Shown in pieces: positions 12,073 through 23,475 of a stretch of 64,000 nucleotides of DNA. The translations under genes were made by a program, and so were the position numbers. The notes under the pieces are model-generated. The model did no database searches. It was not told where the DNA came from and was given only the letters and a program-made list of their open reading frames with translations. Position 1 is the stretch's first letter, and each line of letters begins with the position of its first letter. Origin of the DNA: Neodontobutis hainanensis (lineage: Eukaryota; Chordata; Actinopteri; Gobiiformes; Odontobutidae); NCBI GenBank assembly GCA_024349245.1, contig JALDNG010000024.1, forward strand, positions 8,259,501-8,323,500. Direction: 5' to 3'.

Positions 12073-12601
12073 CCTGGATATTGCTCCACACTGGATAAAG
12101 AAGAGGGTAATTGTGATTTATATGACTTAAGCTAGAATAGGCTTTCTATGTAGTCTCTGCACCGCTCCCTTAAAGGTTTTAAAGTTATATGGCTTAAAAT
12201 AACAAGTGATTCCGTAACAATGACTGCCCACTGTATTAATGCCCTTGACTGAATGGACATGCTTTTTTATACTGGAGCTTAATAAAAAGTTGTGAAACTA
12301 GTCTGACAGAGTGGAAGTGCATGAGAGGTAGGTAAGAGATAGATGAGAAAAACGGCAATAATACAGGCACAACCACATAAAAACTCTGTTTAAGTAAATA
12401 CTAGTACAGGTAAACGTATGGGCATCCACCTGACCTACAACAAAGAACTTTTTTCTTTTTTACTTTCAAGGGCATATGACTACAACTTTGTAGACTTTTG
12501 AATGTTAAAATATTTGAATTAAAGTAAAAAGGTACACACTGTTAGGAAATTATACTCTGGATCTAGTTTGCTTGAAATAAAGGAGCCTGCCCTGCACTTA
12601 C

Positions 12602-12730
12602 CTGCGTCCGGGGTGGATCTGTCTGGTGGAACGTGAGGAACACATCGCTCAAAGACAGTACACCGGTGTTGAGTAGGTAATGATTCCACTTCCGATGGTT
12701 ATTTTCAAAATAAAACCAACCACACTTAAA
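12602..12730 (-). other. Possible upstream non-coding exon of lrrc8e
   Basis: On the minus strand a good splice donor (CGGACGCAG followed by gtaagtg) places an exon end at 12602. The start-codon exon of lrrc8e has its acceptor just above 12090, so this could be a 5' UTR exon about 0.5 kb upstream. Its other end is not defined by sequence. Confidence 0.35.
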
Positions 12731-12739
12731 AAAGGTTAA

Positions 12740-14622
12740 GCGATAACATAACAAATACAAATTTAGGATGGGTACTAAGCTTAGTTATCACAATAAACTT
12801 GGCTATTAAACACAAAGTACAGTGTTTATTTTTTTTGTTATATAGTTTTAAATATTTAGAATTTTATTTTAGCACTTTAATGTTTTAAACACTTTCCTGA
12901 CATTTCTCCCTGATTAATTTATATCACCTTATTCTATAGCAAATTTAATGTTTTAACTTTGGTCTAAGACCTGATACTGTTATACAATGAAGTCTGTGTA
13001 GGGCGTTGGACACATTTTGAAGCCTAAAACAGTTATTGAGTAAAAATGTTCACATAAAGTATGGGGCTGACCCACTGGATTATGGGTAGATATTTTGTGA
13101 AGGCCACATAATCTCTGGAGGTTTCCTCTTGAATGACATAATAATGGTGTAGTCCATTCACCTGCCAGACGTCTTTCCTGGGTGGCCCAATTCGCAGATA
13201 ACACATAGTTACCCTTAACGTTTGATACATAAATATTTCTTTTTTGTGGTTTTCTGTGTAACAAGTAAACTACAATGCTAATGAACATAGGACAATTGGA
13301 CCATTGACCCTTTGCTTTAGACTCGACATACAACACTTTACGTAAAAGCTCTTTAACCCCATCCAGTGGTTGTACCTTGAAGAGATTCCTTTTGTGAATT
13401 GGTACGGACAATCACATAAGGCTAAACATAAGCATGTATCGTCCTATTTGTATGTCAAGAAGCAAAAACTTTGAAAAATGTAAATCACAACAAGCTATTA
13501 CAACAAAGTTTTACTTTACAGTGGAAATTTGTACATTTATTTCTGAAAAATGTACAAAGCCAACCTTGAATGGTTCAGTTTCTTTGCCACTATTATAAAG
13601 TCCCATTATACAGAAGCAAAAGTTTAACAAACATCCAAAATGAGCATCAACAGACATTCCTAGTGAACACATGCACATTATTCAAAAACACATCACCAGA
13701 GTCAAATTCAATACAAAGGTCAGGTCAAGGTCAGTTTGGCAAAAATAATAAACATTGATCTGATCAAATAAATTAAAGGTGAGCTCTTTAAATTCTGTAC
13801 AAGACTTCTTAGAACATCATGGTACAAAACATTACTTAAAAACCTTGGTAGCTTAAACTGCTGTTACAAATCTTTAATAACTTTTGTCATTAATTCTAGT
13901 TTGTGAACACCAATGCAATCAGTTTTGTTTCTGAGGTTTAGTGGCTGTCCAAAAATGGATCAAACTTTATGAGGATGTTCAGCAAAACATCTAAAATGCT
14001 AAACCTATTTCTTCTCTCTATTGGCACTCCACATACTCCATGTTATCACCTTACACAAAGATGAAACTGTAACTACTTTCACATTTGACAAACAAATATT
14101 AATATTGTCATGACCACCCTTCATGCCATGCTTACTCCAGCATTTCAAAACAATATACTGATGACAGTAATGCCCAAAGGCATAACAATGGCACTTTGGA
14201 CTGGATTGCCCGTATTCACAAATGCTACAATGAGATTGTTTTTTTTTTTTAAACAGATGGAAGTTTAGCACAGGTACAAAGATCATCTGGTAACAATAAA
14301 CAGCTCTTTGAGCCCGTATGTCCCCGTCAAGCCAGGAACATGTAATGAGAAAACATTTTATTTTTTAAACAGACATTTGCTTTGTTCTTATCAAATCATC
14401 TTCAAATTTGGTTAGTTATTTTCTAGATTTATGTTTGCATTCAACATTAAACCTGCAGAGCAAAGTATGAACACACACTTTATTTCTATTGGAGCCCATT
14501 AACCACTGAGGCAGCGAGTGGTGTTTTATTAACTCTGAAATACCCTGTTATCAGAGAGTATTTTGATTTAGGAATAAGTGCTGAGTTTGGGGATAAGAGG
14601 CTGTGAAGGTCTGTGATGAGCC
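12740..14622. other. lrrc8e upstream and keap1 3' UTR region
   Basis: No coding gene is supported. The right part (about 13.9-14.6 kb) is probably keap1 3' UTR on the minus strand: TTTATT, the reverse of the poly(A) signal, occurs near 14353, 14478 and 14525. Several open frames of 60-140 codons lack any recognisable family. Confidence 0.5.
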
Positions 14623-17600
14623 TCATGTGTGTTTGCCAAAGGCCCAGCTGTGCTGCTGACTCTGGTGAGAACCATGGCTGGAGTTGTTTGAGTTTTCAGC
14701 TAGTGATGAGGCCCCACACTCCCTCTCAGAATTCTGACATGGAGACAGATCTTTCTGGCAGGGCTCCATGGTAATGGCTACACCCACGCCACTTCTCCCC
14801 GATGTCATGTGCGTCACTTCTGACCATGTGTCGTTCTCTGGGTCATAACACTCCACACTGTCCAAAAACGTGTTGCCATCATAACCTCCTGTAAACACAA
14901 GAGTAATTAAGATTACATACTCAAATCAAAACTAATTACACCAAGTACAGTTTCATTTAATTAATTACTCATAAAGTGTATTTATTTTCTTGCATGTTAA
15001 AAAAAGAATTTACACTTGCCTTTAAATTTTACATTGCATTGTTATTTTTATTCTTTTACTTACCCATTACATATATGCGTCCATGTAGTGCAGTGACTCC
15101 CAGAGCACTGCGTCTGTGCCTCATGGAGGCAGCAAACGTCCAGCTGTCTGTTTCCACATCGTAACGTTCCACTGTGTTCAGCTGATTGGTGCCATCATAG
15201 CCTCCCATCACAAAAATGTGATTTCCAAGTGCACACACACCTAAAAAGGTTATTTATGACATTATCTTTTTTAATCTTATTAAGGCCTAAATTTTTTTTT
15301 ATGAACTTTATTTTTTTCTTACCAGCTCCAGAGCGGACAGTGTTCATGGGAGCCATAGACTTCCATTCATCCTTTTCAGGGTTGTAGCATTCACAGGAGC
15401 TGAGGCGATTGCCTCCATCAAACCCCCCAACAGCATAAAGCAGTCTATTAATGACAGCCACACCAACCCCTATACGACAAGTCAACATGGGGGCCACCAG
15501 TTGCCACTCGTCCTTCTCTGGATCATATCTGCAAAAAAAATATTCATCTCTTTTCAATCAACTTTAGGCCCAATGGGACTTATTTAAATCATCCAAGTGT
15601 GAATATATGAAAATGCGAGTCTCTTAGAATTTGCCTTTTCATTGTCTCGTACTAGAGGTCCTCTGAGGACAGAACAACAGTGTTCTGTAAATTTGTAACT
15701 TAAATCTGAAATATTTGCATAATTTCCGGCATTGTTTTCTCACATTGTTTGTATTTAACCCTAAAGAATGAGTAACGAGCACCTTTGGAGGGAATTTTCA
15801 CAAGGACACTCAAATCACATATTGCACTTATTGTACTTTTAGCTGTTACTGTCACCACTAAGAAACCACTTTGAACTTATATTGCAAGAAGTCGTATTAA
15901 TTAATTCTGGGGAGGATTAAGACACTTTTGTGTTTTTGTTAGACTCACAAAATATAGTCATTTATCCTCTCCCATCAGATTCAACATTTCAGCACAATTT
16001 CTGACAATTATTTGTTATTACACATGTATATAAAAAGAAAATGCAATTAAAGTTAAAAATACCTCTCAACACTATTGTGATGAATGCATCCATGTGATCC
16101 ACCAACTGCGTACAACATGCCATCAATGACACCAACTCCAATTCGGTTTCTTGGCACACTCATTGGTGCACAGGGAAGCCAGCAGTTGTTCATAGGATTA
16201 TAGCAATCCAGCGCATTTGAGTCCATGTTGCCGTCCGGTGCATTGTTTCTTCCACCCACTGCATAGAAGAGCCCACTGATGACACAAGCTGCCAGGCCAC
16301 TTCGAGGGACCTGCAGGTCAGCTAGCTTTAGCCATGCTCCAGTACAAGGATTATATGCCTCCAGATAGCTGAGGGATTGGCGGAAATACCCCCCTGCGGT
16401 ATAGATTAACTGGGGAACCTTGGGTGTTCTGCAAGGAATTACTTTGGTGGGTTTGTGGAGGGTGAGGTCCTGAAAGATTTGAGCCAGGTAGTCTTTACAC
16501 TCAGGGTCCAAGTCCAGAGATTGTAGTTGGGTCTTCAGGAAGTTTGGGGTGAGTGAATGGCATCGAACAGCCTGTAGTAAGGCCTGGACATATGGCTTCC
16601 GGTTTTCACGGTCATATCGAACCCATGCCACACATGCATGAAAGACTTCAGACTCACAGCGCACGTTCAGTTCATCCCGACTAATGAGGGTTACCAGTTG
16701 GCAGTGGGACAAATTAAAAAATTCTTCCTGTGTTGCAACCTTAGAACAAGAAAATGACAGCAGCAAATGTAACTTCAGTGGGTACAACAACATTACATAA
16801 AATACAAAACAAAGGCAGCTTATATTAAGGTGATCAGTACAAATTGGTAAAACGTTAATCCAAAAGGTTAATCACATAAAATGACAGTTTATCAAATGCA
16901 ATTTTGTTCCATTTTTTTTGCCACTACTGAGAATTTTTTTTTTTGTGAATGCTAATTTCTCTATGACACATATTTTAGGCGTTTTATTGTTAGGTGTGCA
17001 CCAGCCACCAACTAGCACACACTGCTCATTATGACTCATGCAGTACATATTTTACTGTGGTCTGAGGGAAAAAGGCCAATCATTGGCAATCATAAGGCAT
17101 ATACTGCCACTCTTACAAAAACTTTTGATATAGAAATTGCCACTGATTACCTGGCAAAGCAAAAAGGAAATACAACTTCATTCAAGCACCATAACAGGGA
17201 ATGAGTAAGTTTTTATTGAACTTCCTTTGGAGTAATAATAGCCAATCTTTTCCTTTACCTGACTAAAGTTCATGTAGATGTATTCACGGGCCTTCTGGTG
17301 AAGCTCTGTACAACCTATCTGTTCAGCAAAGTTAGCGATGCCGATAGCATTGCTGGGATCAAGTTGCTGAACCAGAAAATCACAGCAGGCCTTGACCACA
17401 CAGTCAATCTGGTACATAACCGCCCCATTCATTACATGGATCACACACTTCTCTCCAACAGAGATGCTGGCTGTGTAGGCAAACTCAATCAGTCTGTCCA
17501 TGACCTGAGGAACAAAAAGAACACCAGAGGAAAACATAAAAGTGAAAATTAGGTGAATATGTGAACACAAAACAACCGAAGAAAACAAGACCGACAACCA

Positions 17601-18285
17601 TTTCCAAACTCCTGTAAGTGGGTGCTTTGTCACTTTCTTTGAGATGTTGAGTCATTGTGTCAATAATCAGTGTTTACGTTGTACCTTTAAAACAAACCAA
17701 ACAAGAAAGACTTGCAAGAATAAGTGTAAGCAGTTAAAAAAAACATCTCCTCCTACAACATCATGATCAAGTCTTTTCCAATGACCGCATTGTATTAAAA
17801 ACAAAATAATAAATGGTTATTAACACTGAGATAGGCATGTTGAGTCAAAAAGTCCTGTACAGTTAATGCTTTGTAATGTGCAATCATTTAACACAGAATA
17901 TATTGAATATCCCATTTTGGACACATTATTTTTAAAAGATAGAGAAATGTTACATGGATTAAAAAGAGAACACACTCACCCTCGGATGGATCCCCTCGAT
18001 AGGTACCACCTCCATACCACACTCCTTTAGGCCATTGGTAAACATGGCTCTGAACACCGGGGATGAAGAAGCCAAGACCACTTTGTGAGCCACAAACTCC
18101 ACCGCCTCCAGGTCTTTGTAACAAACACGCAGCGTTACATCGCACAGTTGGCGCTCAAGCCTAAGCTCGTTCATGATTCTGAACGCGGCCGCCGTGTGGC
18201 TCTCGAGTGTGTAGCTGAAGACACGGTGGCCGTTGCGCGTGGATGGAGTCACCAGCGCTTTGCATTCTGTCAGGCACTGTGTCAT
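14623..18285 (-). CDS. keap1b: Keap1, Nrf2 sensor and Cul3 ligase adaptor (resembles fish Keap1b)
   Basis: Six coding exons on the minus strand: 17980-18285, 17259-17504, 16063-16739, 15323-15528, 15064-15240 and 14623-14888. They encode 625 aa (human 624). Order: BTB domain (about 40-150), BACK/intervening region (150-290), six Kelch repeats (290-575), and a C-terminal tail rich in Ser, Asn, His and Gln. Keap1 binds Nrf2 and, with Cul3-Rbx1, drives its ubiquitination; cysteine modification frees Nrf2. The equivalent of human Cys151 is Cys122 (GEKCVIHVMNGA) and that of Cys273 is Cys244. The Cys288 equivalent is Leu259, and the loop is three residues shorter. Pocket motifs YFRQS, NRIGVGV, RSGAG and FLDS are kept. 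The tail after MEPC is about 40 residues longer than in human. Keeping Cys273 while lacking Cys288 fits the fish b type as I recall it; the a/b label is less certain than the family. Confidence 0.94.
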
Positions 18286-18372
18286 TTCCTACCCTTTCTC
18301 CTCCTCTGTAGCCTCTATCTCAAGAACAGTGAGCTGCGGCACGGGTCATCTTTGCACCATGCACTGGCATGG
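18286..18372 (-). other. Probable keap1 5' UTR part of the start-codon exon
   Basis: On the minus strand, an acceptor (catgttttag) ends at 18373, so the exon holding the keap1 start codon may begin at 18372. The short leader contains upstream ATGs (CCATGCCAGTGCATGG), so leaky scanning or re-initiation would be needed if this is the real 5' UTR. Confidence 0.4.
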
Positions 18373-18379
18373 CTAAAAC

Positions 18380-20540
18380 ATGAATATAAACAGAAGAACT
18401 TGGCAGATGGTTATATGTGATGCTGTTGTCACACCTAATTTATGTGGCTGTGAGCATTTCCTTGTTCTGTACAAACAGTCCAATGAAAATATTATGGCAT
18501 TACTAAAGGCAGCCATGCCAGTTTTGAGTCATTGCTGGCTTCTCTTCAACAATATGCCGTTCCAACATTGTCAAAGGTATGCAAGACTGAGCTCCCCTGG
18601 TTTTGTCCAAAAGTAACCTCTGAAGAATTACCAGAGCAAAGAAAAGAAGATTTCTGAAGTTTAAGATGGGTACAGACAGAGCAGAACTGAAAGGTCTTGT
18701 CTCAGTTTAAACTAGAGTTTGTGGCACTCTTTTACATTACTACAATATATTAGTTAACCTATTCTTCTTGTGGGTATGGTAGAGCAAAATGCATAGGCAC
18801 AGGAAGGTCTGTTGACTCCCTTAGTAGAAAAAGTGAGAGGGTCATGTGCCAAATGTGGAAAGGGACACGTTCCTCGAGGTTACCCAGATCAGGAATTTGT
18901 TGCATTTACAAGCAAGGAGTTGGTTCAGGTGACAACTAGGAAAGAGAGAGAAATTAACTTGAGCAAATCTTATTCAGGCACTTTAAAGGAATCAAAACTT
19001 TGTCATTAATGATGCTCTGTAATATCTAGCACTTGTATATTGTTCATTTAAGAGCGTGCACCAACTGCTAAACGGTATCCGGAAAAGTCTTTCAAAGTTT
19101 ATTCGCAATCATAAATGTGTCAATCATCATGCTACTACCGTTGTCTCTGGTACAGATAAGACAAATCAAGGTTTCATTATGAACATATAGAAACAACAAT
19201 AGTTCCTTTTAAACATCTACCTACATCAAACTGCACTACTATCAAGTAACTGAGTATTAATGAATTGACATTGTGAGAGCAATAATGTAGTTTTTTGGCT
19301 CAATGACTACATATTAGGTGAGAGCCCTAACCTGGGGTCCCAAAAGCAAGATCACAGTGGGAAAAAAAAACACTGTACACACAAAGAACAATTCAAACTG
19401 TCTAGAAGCTTCATTTGGAACAAAAAAATGCATTGTGTACGTTGATTGGGAAAAATCTTAATACAAAAATCAAAAAGAGTCAGGGTTACTTAGCAATTAT
19501 ACAGCTGAAAAAGTTTCCAGTTATAAAACGTGAGATATACATCTGGAACACAGAGTACTCATTACCTAAAGTAACGATAAGAGAGCTCACTGTCAGAGTT
19601 CAGTTATGACTATGTACATATTCTACACAAATTAGACACAACTCTAGAGATGTCTCCTGTATGCCGTCTGTGGCTTTTAGTGTAAAAAATGTAGCCTGTC
19701 CCCAGTTAAGCCCACTGTAATATGAAACACATTAGGACTTTGATTTACTGCTGTGCCTTTCCCTCCAGGTTTATGGGTGAAATAGTTTTGCAGAACATAT
19801 TGCACAACATGCCTTCTCGGAGTCAATAACTGACAATATTTGAGCTCGAAAACTTATCCCTGCAACTTCAATGTACTGTTTAATACAGAAGTAACTTTAG
19901 TCATTTTATTTATATGCAATTTTTTCCCACCGACTTCCTTTTATAAACCAGTAAACTGACAACAACCCAACGAGTTATTGTTTTGTGTTTACGTGAGAGT
20001 TCATTTGAATCCTTCACTTCAGCTTCTGGTAATTTTTGATATTGCTTAAAGCAGAAGACACACTGTTGTATGGATGGATTTGCAATAGTGGGACAAATTG
20101 CAACATAAAAACAAACATGCATGTTACGACAATAGCAATGGCCAAAGCATTTCAAAACCTATTTCTTTCCTGTTCCCTCTCTTATTTTACGTGTTTCGTG
20201 TACAATGACTCATCCTGAAACATTCTCCAGGAAGGTGTTGGACATAAGCCTACCCTACCAAAACATGACCCAGAAAAGAAGCTAGACCTTGCGTAAACTC
20301 ACATAAAAACATTGGCGCCCTTTGAAACACAAGGCCCACCAGACTGCCTTTTAAACACCATAAACTCTGACTTTTAAGAGCTTATTTTGCTGTAAATAAT
20401 ATGGTGCGTTCGCGTACACACAGGTGAACCGAGTCTTTAGTGGAACCCGTGGTTTACGACGAAATATCCCTCGACGTATTTCTGACAAACAAGTGACACT
20501 ACCGCAAATAACACGTTAAATGTTCCATCAATAATGCTGA
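18380..20540. other. Probable keap1 5' intron
   Basis: About 2.2 kb between the keap1 start-codon exon and the CpG-richer block near 20.6 kb. No coding gene is visible. I read it as a 5' UTR intron of keap1, by inference. Confidence 0.4.
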
Positions 20541-20880
20541 CAGCAAAACTAGCTCCTAATAATAGACGTTTACGCGGCAGTGAGCCTAGCCGAGCCTTAA
20601 AACGCTAACTGTGGCGCGCGTTTCTGCCGGTGGATACACTTCCGTTATAGAGCAACTGTACAGTAATGTCGGATTTTCACACTGATGATAATATTAATAC
20701 GGAACAGAAGAAACTCACGCAGTCTAGCTCAAATTCCTCCATCGCAGTTTGCTGCGCTATCCGCCACAGAAGAAGGAGGGAAGGAGGGGAAAAACTGTAC
20801 CTCACCGTGACTAAGCATTGTACCAGCCCCCCATCCCTTTCACAACAAAAGTCTAGTTATACTGCCTCCTGTGGGGAGTA
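20540..20880 (-). promoter_or_regulatory. Candidate keap1 promoter / first exon
   Basis: This is the only CpG-containing block upstream of keap1 (for example gtggcgcgcgtttctgccgg near 20610-20630). On the minus strand it offers splice-donor candidates, including CACG followed by gtgaggtac. It includes the ARE match at 20802-20821. Promoter assignment is inferred from base composition and position; the transcription start is unknown. Confidence 0.4.
20802..20821 (+). promoter_or_regulatory. Antioxidant response element match
   Basis: TCACCGTGACTAAGCATTGT matches the extended ARE/EpRE consensus TMANNRTGAYNNNGCRWWWW at every constrained position except one W in the tail. Nrf2-small Maf dimers bind such sites. 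It lies in the presumed keap1 promoter block. Binding is inferred. Confidence 0.5.
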
Positions 20881-20889
20881 ATGGCCAGA

Positions 20890-22620
20890 ATTTGTCCCAA
20901 AGGTTTGCGGCTTTTATTGAGAAGGAATTCTGAGCGAAGGAAAACGGCCCATTAATTGTCAGAAATCCAGTGCCTAGACTATCAAAATATTTATAGTCAA
21001 TCAAATATACAATCAAAATACTTTACAATAAATTATTTTTGCTTTTACATCCTATGTTTCTATTGTTCAAAAAATAGTCTTTAAAAAAAAAAAAAAGTAG
21101 TTTGTACTTACAGAAAATAGACAATCACCGCTTTGACATAGCCTATTAGTCCATTTGACTTGCTTCGTTTAAATGAAGGAGCTACTCAAAGTTAAACATT
21201 TTTAGTTATTTTATTAAAACAAAGTAAACTAAAGCTTGTTATCATTATCCACTAATAACCTGTCCTACTTATTACCAATTACATTTTCAACTAATCAGCA
21301 GATTTCAAGAAAAGTAAAAGAAAAAGAAAAAGAAAGAGAAAGAGAGAGAAGAAAGAAAGTGAAACCCGTAGCCTAGAGGTTACTACATTCAACACAATGC
21401 GCATTGTTCTCTGTCACAAGGCGGCGCTATAGCCTAAGTCAGCTCCAACAACGATGACCTTTGTCCCGCATCTTACATTGTATAAATTGGCTAATATTAT
21501 GATTTCCTGCACTAACAGGCACTAATAGGCCTTTGTGTTACCCACAGAAAGCCTTATAGCCAGGATTCACAGCTCATTTAACCATTCATTTAAAACCACT
21601 TTCAAATGTCATCTGTCACAAGCACTATTTGATGATGAGGTGTAATAGGCATAAAAACCTTGAATCAGCCATCACTTTTACACTATTTTTTTGAATAGAG
21701 CTTTTTCTTGCTCTCGGTCATAATGTTCTCCATGTTCTTCATGCAACTGAGGTCACGGGTTAAATCTATTACTGCTCTCACTAAAGGCTAGTTTTATGGC
21801 ATGTGTTACCTTTGCATACATTTACCATGCAAAAGGTTCAGGTATTCTTGTTATCTTTGCTGTCAATTTAGATTAGTGGATAAACCAGCATCAGCTGAAT
21901 TGTTTATTACCTTCTAGATAAAGTCTCAATAAACTGTTTTTTACATGCAATGAGTTCAGTGCATAAAGCCAGATGTGTAGATTCCTCCTCTGTAAGAGCT
22001 ACATGTAGACAGACTGCGGTTATAAAGGCCAATGTTACAGATGGATGAAGATTAGAGAAACAGAAAGTGAGAGTGCAAGTTTTGAATCAAAGGTTCATTG
22101 TGTAGTTTAAAAGCTTGTATTAGAATATTGTGTATAGGCAATGCCATTACCAGATGTGAAACATGGGGGTTGACTTCCTGTGGCGCTTCTTCTCAAAATG
22201 TTCCTCTTCTCAAAGTCTCAGAAACTCAGACCCCCCCCAAAAAAACAAAAAAACAAAAAAAAAACATAAAGACAGACAAACATAGTTTCACTGAGCTAAG
22301 AATAAAAATAAACCCAAAACATGTCTAATTTGTTTTAAAGGACATTTTTACTACTAAGTTTGTTGCTGCTGCATTTTACAACAGATGTGACAAAATATCA
22401 TGATATAAAAATGATTTACTACAAAAAAAAGGTTTCCTGCACAAACCTTTGTACAACAAATTATATTGCCACATTTAGGTTAAAACCAGCATAAGAGTAA
22501 AACATTACTCCTGTTTTTAAGTGGGGTTAAACAGAAAAGAACAGTAGAAGTACGTTGGACCCATCTCATGAAAAAGTAACTTAAAAATGTAGCCTCATAT
22601 AAAAACTGAAACAACTGAAT
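20890..22620. other. Intergenic region between keap1 and s1pr5
   Basis: No gene visible. A purine tract of GAAA/GA type lies at about 21308-21362 and a C-run followed by A-rich sequence at about 22232-22265. The rest is unremarkable AT-rich sequence. Confidence 0.5.
21308..21362. repeat. GAAA/GA-rich purine tract
   Basis: A run of about 55 bases made almost only of A and G on the plus strand, with units aaaag, gaaag and gaga. Confidence 0.7.
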
Positions 22621-22641
22621 AGCAATGTGTTATAAACCCAT

Positions 22642-23475
22642 TTTATTGTTGGTTTGAGAATAAAATGGAATAATTTAACAGATTAATATATACAATACAA
22701 AAAAAATCATCTCAGTTATAATTAGCAACACACAGATACAAACACAAAAAATAAGATATTGGTTTCTGCACGTACCTAGATGTCACTATGACATTTACAA
22801 AAACCACAACCTTTTTCTCCACAGTTCATCTGATAAGTTAACAATCTGTAATTTTTAAAGAGCAGGGAATCTTTAATTTCCACTATAATGTCAGTATGCA
22901 AAACTGTCTTTGATAGCCATCATTACTCTCATTGTTTTTCCACGGAAACAAATAGAAGTATATGCAGCTTAATCTCAACATCTAAACAATCTAGCACACA
23001 CCAAGCCTTCGAACCAGCAATAACCAGGTGTATGCAGATGCTCCCATAACACATTAAATGCTAAGGCACGTAAAAACAGAAAGGAAGATGCAAAAAATAG
23101 AAACACAGACACGCTCAAAACGTGTGACTATGGTATATATACGTAGAGTTCATTCATAAAATGCACTTACAGGCTTACTGAGGACTGCTATGATACACTT
23201 AACCTTAAACTCTTCACATAATGATGCTACTTTCACCTGATAGTAACTCTACAGTGCAAATTAGAATATAATTACATGTACAAAACAGGTTTTTGTTCAC
23301 AGTTGGGTTGCAGCCACAGTTTTTGGAAGGGTGAGCGTGAAGTATTTGTGCATCCCTTAGTGGATACCTTTGTAATAGTTCGTTTCACACTCCGTTCCAA
23401 ATTTGTCAGCACACGTCTGCACAATTGTTTTTCTTTAATTGCCTTGCAACTCATTAAATCACTCCTGCAATAGGT
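22642..23475 (-). other. Probable s1pr5 3' UTR
   Basis: Non-coding sequence after the s1pr5 stop codon. A minus-strand poly(A) signal candidate (TTTATT on the plus strand) is at 22642-22647. The exact end is unproven. Confidence 0.4.

Noticed and set aside
12980..13411. A 143-codon minus-strand open frame between lrrc8e and keap1
   Set aside because: No recognisable domain, low-complexity-free but family-less sequence in AT-rich DNA. No exon signals fit it.
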